Positions 14,220 to 23,044 of a stretch of DNA of 38,435 bases are shown piece after piece. Position 1 is the first letter of the stretch. Each line of letters opens with the position of its first letter. Source of the DNA: a virus; the IMG/VR virus record IMGVR_UViG_3300048921_000071, positions 1 to 38,435 of that record; one strand, given 5' to 3'. The notes beneath the pieces were generated by a model that saw only the letters and a program-made list of their open reading frames with translations, searched no databases and was not told where the DNA came from. The position numbers and the translations under genes are program-made.

Positions 14220-15521
14220 TTATTGGACTTGGGCGCCGTAGATGACTTGCGTGCGGTTGGGCTGCCACGTCGGCGTTCCGCCCATGGTTGCCTGATTGTA
14301 GCCCGGGACCGGACTGGCCCAATCACCAAGTCCCGTCGTGTCATTGTACGACCAGTGCATCATGCCATCCTCGGAGGGCGTGAACACGTCGGCGATCACG
14401 AGCGGCACCTGACCGGGCGATAGGGAAAAATCGGTCCAATCGCACCACAGCGTCTGCGACGGATAGACGATCGTCCATGATGCCTGGAAACACAGCATGG
14501 GGACCGGCTTTGCCGTGCAGTTTGGCGATCCCGGTGCAGCCTGGATGCACACCGCCATGTTGGTAATTCGTGACGACTTGCTGTCATCGAAGGCATGAAG
14601 CAGCTTGACGCGGATCTTCGAAGAGGCCGCCGTGGCCGCCGGCAGAAGGTTGCGGATTGAGTATCCCGGATTGACGGTCTTCTTCATCGCGCTGGCCGGC
14701 AAATTCAGAACATATGGCAGCGGGGGAATGTCGGGATTTGCCATGGTGACGCTGACCAAGGTCGGGATCACGTAGCCATCGGCCCAATACCCAGGCGAGA
14801 TCGCCACTCCAGGATTTGAGACCATGGGGAACGTGAGTTTGGTCGGCGACGTCGCGACTACAGGGTGAACGCCGTTGTATGCGTCAGGACTCGCACCCAC
14901 CAAAATGATGTTGGTCCCACCACCCACCGCGATATTGTGCGGCAATGACGTCGTCATGGTAACAACGCCTACACTCCAAGTCATCGAAGCAACCGTAGAC
15001 GACGGGGAGACCGCCTGAGCGCACTCCGGCGCGAAGGCAATCGCATCCCCTGGATAGTAATCGAACGGTTGCGGCAGCGTCTGCCAGACGAACTGGTTTC
15101 CCATGTATTGCTGCGGGTTGGGTTGCCCCGCATTCGACGGCTGCAACTGCATCACAGCGAGCGTCTTGAACGTGTTCACCACATAATACTGATAGGCCGG
15201 ATATCCCGCCGTCTTCGCGTAGACCTGCTGCGGGTCAATCGCCATGGACAGGTTGCCGAAGATCGTGCTGGGAACGCCGCCCTGCACCCAGATGGTGCTT
15301 CCTGTGATGGTCACCGGGTTCGGCAGCAGCCCATCGGTCAGGTTCTCAAGGAAGAACTCGATGTTGCCGGTTTGATAGCCGGCGATGCCGCGCTGCGGGT
15401 CGGCGTAGCAGGGCGTACCGCCTGGAACAACTCCCATCAGTTGCGAGCCCGCCGCATGGACCGCCGACGCAGAGACCAGCGATAAGAGAACAGCCGCGAA
15501 AGTTCTTGCAGAAAAATTCAT
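14220..15521 (-). CDS. Exported protein of unknown function in tail region (433 aa)
   Basis: Residues 1-23 are a Sec signal peptide (basic start NFSARTF, hydrophobic core, AVHA cleavage site). The mature protein is beta-rich with many Pro/Gly/Asn residues and several Cys residues (for example TPCYADP near the start and paired Cys in the last third), which suits a periplasmic or surface location. It lies between the repeat tail fibre and the endolysin with short gaps. No catalytic motif is recognised. It could be a lysogenic-conversion or receptor-modifying protein. Confidence 0.6.
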   Translation of the reverse strand: MNFSARTFAAVLLSLVSASAVHAAGSQLMGVVPGGTPCYADPQRGIAGYQTGNIEFFLENLTDGLLPNPVTITGSTIWVQGGVPSTIFGNLSMAIDPQQVYAKTAGYPAYQYYVVNTFKTLAVMQLQPSNAGQPNPQQYMGNQFVWQTLPQPFDYYPGDAIAFAPECAQAVSPSSTVASMTWSVGVVTMTTSLPHNIAVGGGTNIILVGASPDAYNGVHPVVATSPTKLTFPMVSNPGVAISPGYWADGYVIPTLVSVTMANPDIPPLPYVLNLPASAMKKTVNPGYSIRNLLPAATAASSKIRVKLLHAFDDSKSSRITNMAVCIQAAPGSPNCTAKPVPMLCFQASWTIVYPSQTLWCDWTDFSLSPGQVPLVIADVFTPSEDGMMHWSYNDTTGLGDWASPVPGYNQATMGGTPTWQPNRTQVIYGAQVQ

Positions 15522-15530
15522 GAAATTCCC

Positions 15531-17258
15531 TTAGTTTGCAGCCATAATGACCCAGGACGTTCCATCCGACTGAAGGATGGCCCACTTGCCGGCCGTGTTG
15601 GTGAGGAGTGCAGTGCCTGCCGCGCCGCCTGCGAGCGGGACGACATTGGACGCGTTGCTGTTTACGGTCTGAGCCGCGATGTTCTTCACATTCAGCCAAC
15701 GACCCGGATAGGTGGACGCGGACGGCAGCGTGACCGTCTGAGTGGCGCTCCCGTTGAAGATCGTGCTGCTGTCCGAGACCCCAATCGTCACCGACGCGGC
15801 GGTTTGCGTTACGGGGGGTTTTGTCAGAACCGCGCCAGCGTTGACCCCGAGGTTGTTGACGCCGGGGTCGGTCGCCGCCCCGACGCTGATACTACCGGAA
15901 CCGTTGATGCGCAGTGCCAGCGAGATCGTCGTCGAGTTCAGCGGCGTCGTGTAGAAATCGATATTGGTGCCCTGATTGCTGCCCGACCATACGCCGTTGT
16001 TGGCCATCAACATCAGCGCGCCGCTCTGCCAGGACGAGCCGTTCCAGCCATAGCCGCGCATGTTGTACATATACTGCGTGACGGCGCCCGTTCCGGTCGG
16101 GCTTGGCGATGCCGCCGTGCCCGTCGCGACCGCGCCCGTCATGATGTTGCCGGCCGCGCTGCTCGGCGTATAGGATACCATTTCGAAGCCGCCGGACGTG
16201 CTGTCGGGCGCCTGCATGCGGGCCATGCTGGTTGACACTATGAGAGCTGGCGAAGACGACAGGTTCTCGTTGATATCGAGATACGTCTTCGGAGATGCAT
16301 TACCGATCGACGTAAATTGTCCGTTGCTCTGCAAGTTGACGAATGCGCTTGCCGGCGATCCGCTGGACGTTCCTTTCAGCGCCAGTGTCGATCCGGCTGC
16401 AGAACCGCCAACGTGCGTCGGAGCGATCAAAGTCCCCGTCAGCGTTGGGCTATCAGAGAGCACCATATTGCCAGTGCCGGTGACGGCGTTGTTCAGTGTC
16501 ACGCCGCCGTAGTTTATTGCTCTCGAAAGGATGATGTTTCCGGTCGATCCATTTCCGATTGCAATCGTGCCAGAGCCCTTGGCATTAATCGAAAATGGCG
16601 TGTCAGTAGCGGAATCGATGGCTGCGATCCCAGCACCACCGCCGGCCGCGTTGCCAATGATCTGGACGCCTGCCGCCTGCGATACATTCGACGCATTGAC
16701 TTGCAGAACCGGGTTGGTTGCGCCATTTTGACCGACCGCAAGAGCTGAAGCAGAATTCGATGAGACAGCAGTTGTGGTGCTGACCGAGAGGCCTCCCCCT
16801 CCCGCACCAATTTGAACGCCTCCGGTTGAAGCGTTCCCGATAATGACGGCGCCGCTTCCCTTCGCATTGATTGCACCGGCTTCGTTGGTGCCGGAAGAGA
16901 TAACAGACATGCCAGCGGCAGCGCCGGCAGCGTTGCCGAACATACGCCAGCCAGTAGCGACGCTGGCCGTCGCTGCATCTACCTTGAGGACAGGATTTGT
17001 CGCGCCGTTCGCCCCCACAGCAAGCGCAGACGAACTGTTGGACGTAACGGTAAAAGCGCCGCTGACCGTTGGGCTTGTGATCGTTGGGCTATTGATGGTC
17101 GGCGTGTTCAGAGTTGCGTTGGTGAGGGTGACATTCGAAAACGCCGCGTTCGCGTCGAAGCTGAAGGTGTAGATTGACCCGATCTTATCCAGCAGGATCG
17201 GGCTGTTAACCTCGACTTGGGCCGGAAACAGCGTGCGGAATTTGACCTTCAAAGCCAT
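15531..17258 (-). CDS. Tail fibre protein with tandem repeats (575 aa)
   Basis: The start used is the ATG at 17258-17256, in an ATGA overlap with the upstream gene; a longer frame to 17387 only reads through that gene. The protein is Ser/Thr/Gly/Ala/Asn-rich. An N-terminal LTNATLNTPTINSPTITSPT segment is typical of triple-beta fibres. Two copies of a roughly 80-residue unit follow at about 73-152 and 167-245, and the C-terminal AGKWAILQSDGTSWVIMAAN end is common in phage fibre proteins. It is probably a virion receptor-binding or fibre component. Confidence 0.8.
   Translation of the reverse strand: MALKVKFRTLFPAQVEVNSPILLDKIGSIYTFSFDANAAFSNVTLTNATLNTPTINSPTITSPTVSGAFTVTSNSSSALAVGANGATNPVLKVDAATASVATGWRMFGNAAGAAAGMSVISSGTNEAGAINAKGSGAVIIGNASTGGVQIGAGGGGLSVSTTTAVSSNSASALAVGQNGATNPVLQVNASNVSQAAGVQIIGNAAGGGAGIAAIDSATDTPFSINAKGSGTIAIGNGSTGNIILSRAINYGGVTLNNAVTGTGNMVLSDSPTLTGTLIAPTHVGGSAAGSTLALKGTSSGSPASAFVNLQSNGQFTSIGNASPKTYLDINENLSSSPALIVSTSMARMQAPDSTSGGFEMVSYTPSSAAGNIMTGAVATGTAASPSPTGTGAVTQYMYNMRGYGWNGSSWQSGALMLMANNGVWSGSNQGTNIDFYTTPLNSTTISLALRINGSGSISVGAATDPGVNNLGVNAGAVLTKPPVTQTAASVTIGVSDSSTIFNGSATQTVTLPSASTYPGRWLNVKNIAAQTVNSNASNVVPLAGGAAGTALLTNTAGKWAILQSDGTSWVIMAAN
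16524..17042 (-). repeat. Two tandem coding repeats inside the tail fibre gene
   Basis: The units begin SNSSSALAVGANGATNPVL and SNSASALAVGQNGATNPVL, 94 residues (282 bases) apart. Each continues with GNAAG, a Gly-rich loop, an INAKGSG motif and GN-STG. The protein similarity is strong but third-base differences are visible, so the duplication is not recent. Each unit probably forms a repeated segment of a trimeric shaft. Confidence 0.75.
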
Positions 17259-17602
17259 CAGACCCCCTCGATCACGGCAATCGAGCCGTCGATCACGTCG
17301 GTAATGAATCCGTCCATGGTCACCTTGACCCCAAGCCGGTAGGTGCCCGCGCACAGGCTGGACAGGTCGGTATCCTCGAATTGCCACTGGAAGCCGGGAC
17401 CGGGGACGGTCACCTTGCCGTTGGCGATCGTCGCCGTGGCGCGAGGCGTGCAGCCGTCCAGGTCCGAGATCGTCACCTCGATATCGAGCGCCACAACCGC
17501 CGTCAGGTCCGTGGTGGTATCGTCGTCCTCATCCACAAGCTCGACGACGTCGCTTCGCCAGGTGGCGCGGTTGGAGATCGTGGCGACTTGCCCCGTGTAC
17601 AT
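17258..17602 (-). CDS. Small Ig-like virion-associated protein (114 aa)
   Basis: A beta-rich, acidic protein (VELVDEDDDTTTDLTAV) with TISDLDGCTP and LSSLCAGTYRLGVKVTMDG, a pattern known from small proteins encoded beside tail-fibre genes in many phages. An AAGGGTGA ribosome binding site precedes the ATG. It probably has an Ig-like fold and attaches to the tail or baseplate. The divergent plus-strand gene starts only 29 bases beyond its start. Confidence 0.65.
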   Translation of the reverse strand: MYTGQVATISNRATWRSDVVELVDEDDDTTTDLTAVVALDIEVTISDLDGCTPRATATIANGKVTVPGPGFQWQFEDTDLSSLCAGTYRLGVKVTMDGFITDVIDGSIAVIEGV

Positions 17603-17631
17603 TGCTCACCCTTTGGTGGTATTGTGGTCTG

Positions 17632-18162
17632 ATGTATTCCAACAAAGACATGGAAGAGATATGCTTGGGTCTGGCCGACAAGGCCGAACCGCTTGAAGCT
17701 GGTGCCTTGCGCGAGGTTGCGAAGAACTACTCAATTGCTGCCGAGCCAAAGCCAAAAGCCTATGAACTCAAGCTCCGGCATCTTTTTTGGCTCGTAGTCG
17801 GCATCTCCGCAATTTGGACGCTGGTTTACCTTCTCATCCCGCACGAAGTTGGTGAGCCTCCCCCGGAGGGAAGGCGCGTCGAGCAACTTGGCGCATTCAC
17901 CAAGACGCCAGATGGGCGATTTAGAACGCGGACTTTCATCTTCGTAAGAGGCGAAAAATTCGTCGATGGCGTCCGTCACTTGACGCTTGTTGAAGATCCC
18001 ATTCCGCTTGTCGTGCATGAGGGGAGATATCCGCTCCCCAAGGGAAACTACGAGCTACAGGAACTCAGTTCACAAAATGAGTGGCGCTTTGTCACCATCA
18101 CAACGAGCGATGGAAGCGACCCGAACAAGAACGGGCGAAGGTACTTCGTCGTATTGCCCTAG
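17632..18162 (+). CDS. Opposite-strand moron candidate: single-pass membrane protein (176 aa)
   Basis: The only plus-strand gene inside the minus-strand late operon. It fills the whole gap between two tail genes and shares CTAG stop codons with the collar-fibre gene at 18159-18162. The N-terminal 48 residues are cytoplasmic-looking, a transmembrane helix spans about 50-70, and a roughly 105-residue beta-rich domain follows (FRTRTFIFVRGEKFVDG, then RYPLPKGNYELQEL). ATG 17632 is preferred; ATG 17650 is possible, and neither has a strong ribosome binding site. Location and topology suggest a gene expressed in the lysogen, for example for superinfection exclusion, but no family is recognised. Confidence 0.6.
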   Translation: MYSNKDMEEICLGLADKAEPLEAGALREVAKNYSIAAEPKPKAYELKLRHLFWLVVGISAIWTLVYLLIPHEVGEPPPEGRRVEQLGAFTKTPDGRFRTRTFIFVRGEKFVDGVRHLTLVEDPIPLVVHEGRYPLPKGNYELQELSSQNEWRFVTITTSDGSDPNKNGRRYFVVLP

Positions 18163-19103
18163 ATCTTCAGATAGACCGTGATGAGGATAGTCGGCTGCAC
18201 AACCGCGTGCGCTTGACCTCCACTCGGATTGATCGTGATCCCGGTCGTGGCCGCTGGCACAGTCACTGTTCTGAATACGCCGGTATTGGTGACGCCCCGA
18301 GGCGGGAAATCACCCGTTCCAACGGAATTTCCCATCTCGAATGATGCCCCCACATGCGGATGTCCCGGGTCCGTGTAGGGAATGCTCGACGGGAGTTGAG
18401 CGGCAGTGAGTGTTCTGCTTTCAGCGCCGCCAGAGGCACCAAGTACATCGGCCGCCGTTCCGAAATAGGTCGAGGTAAGACGCCCCGCCGCGCTAGATCC
18501 CATGCCGTCAAGACCGACCAGCGCGCGCCCGCGGAAGTCAGGAAGCACGATGTTTTTGTTGGCGCTGAAATCCGCCAACCCACTAGCGCCGCGGCCGCCG
18601 CTTACGGCGAGATTGGCATCTGCTCCCCAGAGATAGACGAACAGAGCCTGGGTGTCCGAGTTGGCTCGCTCGGTCCCGCCTGACGTCGCGCTGCCAATCG
18701 TCCGCCCGTTCGAGCGAACCCAGCCGGTTAGGACGCTAGTCCCATAGGCGCACTTCAGGTCTCCTGTGGAGAAGATCGTTGCGGCATCCACACTACCCCC
18801 GCCCCCGCCCCCGCCCGAGCTCGGCCCGATAACCAGAAGGTTGTCCTGGACGATCTGCTGGACGCCGTTCTTGTCGGTCAACCGGATCTTGATCTGGCCA
18901 TCAGCGAGGTAGAAAGCAGGGACACGGCCGGCGGAATCCAGAATGATCGGGTTCGGATGCGGCAGGGTGAGAGCCGTATCCTTGTAGGCATTCTGGGGCG
19001 TCGAGGTCGTGCCGGCCTGGATAAAATACAGCAATCCACCGGACAAAGGCTTGCCCAAGGTGTCGAATTGCTGGCTGAGCGACAAACTGATAGAACCGGC
19101 CAT
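18159..19103 (-). CDS. Tail fibre/spike protein with phage collar domain (314 aa)
   Basis: The N-terminal 90 residues (SLSQQFDTLGKPLSGGLLYF, then ILDSAGRVPAFYLADGQIKI and IVQDNLLVI) resemble the virion-attachment domain of podovirus fibres. A run of seven glycines (about 98-104) separates this from a tail-collar domain with TGWVRSNGRTIG, LPDFRGRALVGLDGMG and the terminal AHAVVQPTILITVYLKI. A GAGGAAA ribosome binding site precedes the ATG. It is the first gene after the terminator at 19121-19145. Confidence 0.85.
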   Translation of the reverse strand: MAGSISLSLSQQFDTLGKPLSGGLLYFIQAGTTSTPQNAYKDTALTLPHPNPIILDSAGRVPAFYLADGQIKIRLTDKNGVQQIVQDNLLVIGPSSGGGGGGGSVDAATIFSTGDLKCAYGTSVLTGWVRSNGRTIGSATSGGTERANSDTQALFVYLWGADANLAVSGGRGASGLADFSANKNIVLPDFRGRALVGLDGMGSSAAGRLTSTYFGTAADVLGASGGAESRTLTAAQLPSSIPYTDPGHPHVGASFEMGNSVGTGDFPPRGVTNTGVFRTVTVPAATTGITINPSGGQAHAVVQPTILITVYLKI

Positions 19104-19120
19104 ATGGTGGCTTTCCTCAA

Positions 19121-19145
19121 AGAAAAAGCGCCCCGATGGGCGCTT
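19121..19145 (-). terminator. Rho-independent terminator within the late operon
   Basis: On the minus strand AAGCGCCC and GGGCGCTT form a perfect 8-bp stem (19138-19145 with 19126-19133) around a four-base ATCG loop, followed directly by a T-rich run (TTTCTTT). It lies between the large ejection protein gene and the collar-fibre gene and would reduce or stop transcription of tail-fibre and lysis genes unless it is read through. Confidence 0.75.
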
Positions 19146-19193
19146 GTGTTCTGGCTAGTGATCTGCTGGCTTTTGATCGCCTACCCTTACGGG

Positions 19194-21137
19194 CTACTGC
19201 TGTTCGTTCTGAGCGCCTGCTGGTACAGGCCCCTGCAACGACCTGAGGAAGTCTGCCGGCGTAACGTTCTTGGCGCCTAGCGTGCTGATCAGGTTGCGGG
19301 CCGCAAGACTATAGGCCGCGATTTTCGTGGCGCTGGGAGCGACAACAACGGCCTGTTGTGCCTTGGCAAGCTTGGCGATGGAGGCCGCGCTGGCGGGCCG
19401 CGCAAGGGCCATGGCGACTGCCCTGCCACCTAGCACGGTCGTCAGTGTCGTCAGCGGCGCGGCAACCAGACCTCCACCTAAGCCAGCCCACAGACTATTC
19501 CGAGCCGTCCCGCTTGGGTTGGCGAACTTCTGAAGCTCCTTAAACCTGCTTGAGACCGTAGCGATATCGTCGAGATGGCTTGCTAGATCGGACTTTCCGG
19601 TCGAGCGGAACAGCACGTTTTTCCCGGCATCAGAGAGCTTGCCGTAGGCCGTGATAAACCGCTGCGGACTGAAATTTCCTTCAACATCCCGGCCGAGCCG
19701 GCTGACAATAGTTGAGGCGACCTCGTTCCAATCATCTGGGCCGATAGCCTTGCGGGCCTGGGCCAGCTTGGCTGCATCTGCCCGAGCCGTACTGCCGGCC
19801 ATGGCCTCCAACCGACCAAAGACCGTTTCGGCCGGTGCATTCCCATCCGCGCCTATGATCTTGGCGAGAGATTCCCGCCTATCGCTGACCAGGCTATAAT
19901 ACTTGTTTGCCCGATCAAAAGCGGCAGACGCCCTCGGACCGCCGGCAGCGGAGACCGATGCTTCCAGATCCTTCGAAAGGCCGCCGTAAATCTGCTTCAT
20001 CTCGGAGCCTGAAACCCCCTCGGGGAGGATGCCGTTTTTCAGCATCTCACCAACGTTTGTCCTCAGGGTTTTGACACCCTCATAGGTCAGGCCATCCGCT
20101 CGCTGCACCGCCTCCAGAACCGCGTCAGTGGCCTTGCCAGACGGGAGCGCAGCAGCGTCGCGCTTGGCTGCAATCTCGGCGACGACGTTCCTCGTTGCGT
20201 CCAGAGGGGTCTTAACGTCGGGGTTAACGAGCGTATCGACCTTCTTGTAAAGGTCGCCTGAAGTCTTGGCGCTTTCGCCTGTGATCCAGTCCTTGATGGA
20301 TGATCGGGCGGTCTCACCCGCGCCAGCAACCGGCGACGCACCTCCAAAGCCTTGCGCAACCTCATCGGCTTTCGTACCGACCTGATCAATCGCTCTCTCA
20401 GCCGCCTTAACAAGTGGCGTACCGGCAACCGGGATGTTTGCCGTCCCAACCCCGGCTTGCTGCACCGCCATATTATCGGAGGTGATGGCGCGCGGAATCT
20501 GAACTGGAGCGCCAGTCTGCGAAAGACGATCCGCCGCGGCGGCGACCTCTTGTCCTGGGCCAAGTGTTTTCGTCGGCGCAATGCTCGGGGCTGGGGCCTT
20601 GCCCGTAAGACCAATGCCTGGCGTGGCCAACTGCGCTGCGAATTCCGTATATTCGCGCGGGATGCCGGTTACATCCTCGACCGGCTGACCTATGACAGAT
20701 CGATAGGCGGCGCTGATCGGGGAAGCGACATAACCAGCGAGACCGGCAGCAGTTTTTCCCGCGCCGGTCAGAACCTCGGATAAGCCATGGGCTTGAGGAT
20801 CGATGAGGCTTTCCTTCGGATTTATCATCTGATCAAAGCCGCTCGAAATCTGCTCTCGCGCGTCCTTGTTCATGCGCTGGTAGGTTTCGGGATAGCTCGT
20901 GATCGGGCTTATAGCCTTTTCGACGGGCGAAAGCTTCTGCCGCTCGGAAAGGCCGTGATCGGCGGCCTCTACATCGGCCGTCTTCTCCGGCTCCTTCGCT
21001 GAAAGACCGATTTTCTTGTTAAATTCGTCTCGCGGCAGATCTGCGTAAAACTTAGCATGCAGCGCCCCCGCCAAGGCGTCGTCAGACATGTCACTGTATT
21101 GCGGGTACTTCTGGCGCACCTCGGCAATAGTCGGCAT
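19194..21137 (-). CDS. DNA ejection/transfer protein, P22 gp16-like position (647 aa)
   Basis: The N-terminus has the motif IAEVRQKYPQYSDMSDDALA followed by ALHAKFYADLPRDEFNKKIG, a hallmark of virion proteins ejected with DNA by podoviruses. The rest is a long Ala/Gly/Lys-rich helical body with hydrophobic patches near 128-145 and in the last 100 residues, consistent with membrane insertion during ejection. The length is close to P22 gp16 (609 aa), and it is the third of three consecutive ejection-type genes as in P22. Its ATG shares a base with the preceding stop. Confidence 0.75.
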   Translation of the reverse strand: MPTIAEVRQKYPQYSDMSDDALAGALHAKFYADLPRDEFNKKIGLSAKEPEKTADVEAADHGLSERQKLSPVEKAISPITSYPETYQRMNKDAREQISSGFDQMINPKESLIDPQAHGLSEVLTGAGKTAAGLAGYVASPISAAYRSVIGQPVEDVTGIPREYTEFAAQLATPGIGLTGKAPAPSIAPTKTLGPGQEVAAAADRLSQTGAPVQIPRAITSDNMAVQQAGVGTANIPVAGTPLVKAAERAIDQVGTKADEVAQGFGGASPVAGAGETARSSIKDWITGESAKTSGDLYKKVDTLVNPDVKTPLDATRNVVAEIAAKRDAAALPSGKATDAVLEAVQRADGLTYEGVKTLRTNVGEMLKNGILPEGVSGSEMKQIYGGLSKDLEASVSAAGGPRASAAFDRANKYYSLVSDRRESLAKIIGADGNAPAETVFGRLEAMAGSTARADAAKLAQARKAIGPDDWNEVASTIVSRLGRDVEGNFSPQRFITAYGKLSDAGKNVLFRSTGKSDLASHLDDIATVSSRFKELQKFANPSGTARNSLWAGLGGGLVAAPLTTLTTVLGGRAVAMALARPASAASIAKLAKAQQAVVVAPSATKIAAYSLAARNLISTLGAKNVTPADFLRSLQGPVPAGAQNEQQ

Positions 21138-22294
21138 CAGCGGATACCCAATGGATCAGCGGGGGCGGATTGCGCAGCAGGAGCCGAAGCACCGCCGCGG
21201 GCTTTTGCCTTGGCCCGCTCCATGCCGGACGAAACTACACCCCTGAAATCATCAAGTGCCTGATCGTAGGCCTGTTGCGTTTGTGCCTGCTGCATGCGAG
21301 CGAGCGCATTTTCGCCCTTTGCTCCTTCAATATCCGTGATCGCGCCGCCGCCCTTGAGGGTCTGGTACGCCTGCAAGAACGTCTGGCCCTTGAGTTGTTC
21401 AGCCGCAGCCCTGAAATCCGCCTGCGGCGTTCCTGGGATGGTTGGCGCCTTTGACCACACACCGAGCCCGTATTGTTTACCGGGATGGTTTTTGACCTGA
21501 TCGATGACCTTGATAAGCTGCTCAGAGTTGGCCAGCACCTGCGGCAGCGCGACCTCTGCGATGCCTTGGGCCGATCCTTTTTCCTTCTCGCGCTCGGCTC
21601 CGGCAACATCTTTCGGAAGCGTGCCGACAACCTGCCGCGTAATCGGATCGACCAAGTTAACGTGCGTGCCGGCGTCAACCCGAATGGGCTCTTTCGATAG
21701 CGAGAACCCTTCCGGCAATTGCGTCTGTACGGCCTTGCCGTTTTTGGAAAACTGGACCGCGCCAACCTTGCCATCAGCGGTCGTGCCATAAGCTGGATTA
21801 AGGCCGACTTCCGGCTGCCCGCCATTGGCGATCGAATCCGGAAGCTTCCCGGTCAAGACATAGGTCTTGAATTCCGGCGTGCCCTGTTCGATGCCATACG
21901 CACCGGCCGCCTTTGCGCGCTGTGCGGCTGTCTCGACCGGGCCTTCATCAGCCCGATCAGCAGCGCGCTTCTGGAGCCCGAATGACGCGCTCCAATGCTG
22001 GTCTGCGACCGTATCCCGTCCAGCCTGCCGTGCATCCTGCGCCGCCTGCCGCGCCTGATCCTCTTGCCGATTGCGCAACGCAATCCCGAGCTGCGCAAGC
22101 GAAAGATCCCCCGACTTCAGCAGCGCTGCGGCGTCGGCCTGCCCGCCCTGCCCGAGGCTCGCAAGCGTCTGCTGCTTCACAGCATCGGCCTGGGCCTGCT
22201 TATAGACGTTCCCAAGGTTCGCGAGCGACGAGAAATCAGCGCCGCCCGAGAAGGATTGAGCAGACTGCGGAATCTGAAGCGGTGCGATCGCCAT
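21137..22294 (-). CDS. DNA ejection/transfer protein, P22 gp20-like position (385 aa)
   Basis: A Gln/Ala-rich, largely helical protein. The N-terminal 110 residues have long amphipathic helices (YKQAQADAVKQQTLASLGQG), and a beta-rich middle carries THVNLVDPITRQVVGTLPK, the type of segment seen in internal virion proteins of podoviruses. The C-terminus is Ala/Pro-rich. The order relative to its neighbours matches P22 gene 20. The function would be to help build the trans-envelope conduit during DNA entry. Confidence 0.65.
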   Translation of the reverse strand: MAIAPLQIPQSAQSFSGGADFSSLANLGNVYKQAQADAVKQQTLASLGQGGQADAAALLKSGDLSLAQLGIALRNRQEDQARQAAQDARQAGRDTVADQHWSASFGLQKRAADRADEGPVETAAQRAKAAGAYGIEQGTPEFKTYVLTGKLPDSIANGGQPEVGLNPAYGTTADGKVGAVQFSKNGKAVQTQLPEGFSLSKEPIRVDAGTHVNLVDPITRQVVGTLPKDVAGAEREKEKGSAQGIAEVALPQVLANSEQLIKVIDQVKNHPGKQYGLGVWSKAPTIPGTPQADFRAAAEQLKGQTFLQAYQTLKGGGAITDIEGAKGENALARMQQAQTQQAYDQALDDFRGVVSSGMERAKAKARGGASAPAAQSAPADPLGIR

Positions 22295-22295
22295 G

Positions 22296-23036
22296 CTATT
22301 TCAACCAGCTCATTGCGCCACCGCCCGTTGCGAGTTGTCCTGCCTTGCTCAGGGTCGATCCTAGACCACCCATTCCGCCCCCGCCTCCCGCCGCCAGCGT
22401 CGCAAGGCTCAGCCCTGCACCGAGCAGGTTCTTGGCCCCAGACGCCTCGCCGGCCGCCTGAAGATTGTTCGCGCTCGCAAGGCCACTCGTGGAGTTGCCG
22501 AGCAAGCCCACCTGGTTGGTCGCGTTGTTCTGAGCGAGATCGGACAGGCTGCCATAGGCGCCGGCAACCCCCGATGACGCCGTCATGTTGTTCTGGTTGA
22601 CGCCCGACAGATTCTGAAGCCAGCTATTGTATTGCTGGTTTTGCGTGTTCTGGGCGAAGTTCAGAGCGTCGAGATCGGCGTTGCCGGAGTTGACCATGCC
22701 AGACGAGGCGCGACGCCGGTTGATCGCATCAAGTCCCTGGTCAATAACGCCCTGCGTCTGCGGGTTGGCATTCTGGAACGAATCCCATGCCGCCGAAGTG
22801 CCCCCCGTACCGTTGACGCCAAGCGCATTGAGATAGAGGTCGGTCCCCTTGCCGTACTTGTCGGCGAGACCCTGATAGACCCCCTTGGCGCTGTTCAGGT
22901 TGTCCTTCGACGTCCCATATCCAGCGTTGAGGTAGTCCGTACCCTGCGTCTGGTACGTGTTGTAAAGCCCGCGGTTCTTGTCCGCCGCTTCTTTCTCGGC
23001 GCCGCCGCCGAACAAAGTTGAGAGAAAATCAGCCAT
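22296..23036 (-). CDS. DNA ejection protein, P22 gp7-like position (246 aa)
   Basis: A Gly/Asn/Ala/Gln-rich protein with few charged residues. It starts ADFLSTLFGGGAEKEAADKN, has a central AINRRRASSGMVNSGNADLDALNFAQ segment and ends in a Gly-rich hydrophobic tail (SLATLAAGGGGGMGGLG). This composition and size fit the smallest ejection protein of P22-like phages (gp7, 229 aa). It is followed one base later by the gp20-position gene. Confidence 0.65.
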   Translation of the reverse strand: MADFLSTLFGGGAEKEAADKNRGLYNTYQTQGTDYLNAGYGTSKDNLNSAKGVYQGLADKYGKGTDLYLNALGVNGTGGTSAAWDSFQNANPQTQGVIDQGLDAINRRRASSGMVNSGNADLDALNFAQNTQNQQYNSWLQNLSGVNQNNMTASSGVAGAYGSLSDLAQNNATNQVGLLGNSTSGLASANNLQAAGEASGAKNLLGAGLSLATLAAGGGGGMGGLGSTLSKAGQLATGGGAMSWLK

Positions 23037-23044
23037 TTGCCCCT

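Noticed and set aside
19104-19280. Plus-strand 58-codon hydrophobic frame
   Set aside because: It covers the terminator hairpin and the end of the ejection protein gene and has no ribosome binding site. The hydrophobicity is tempting, but the terminator explains the gap.
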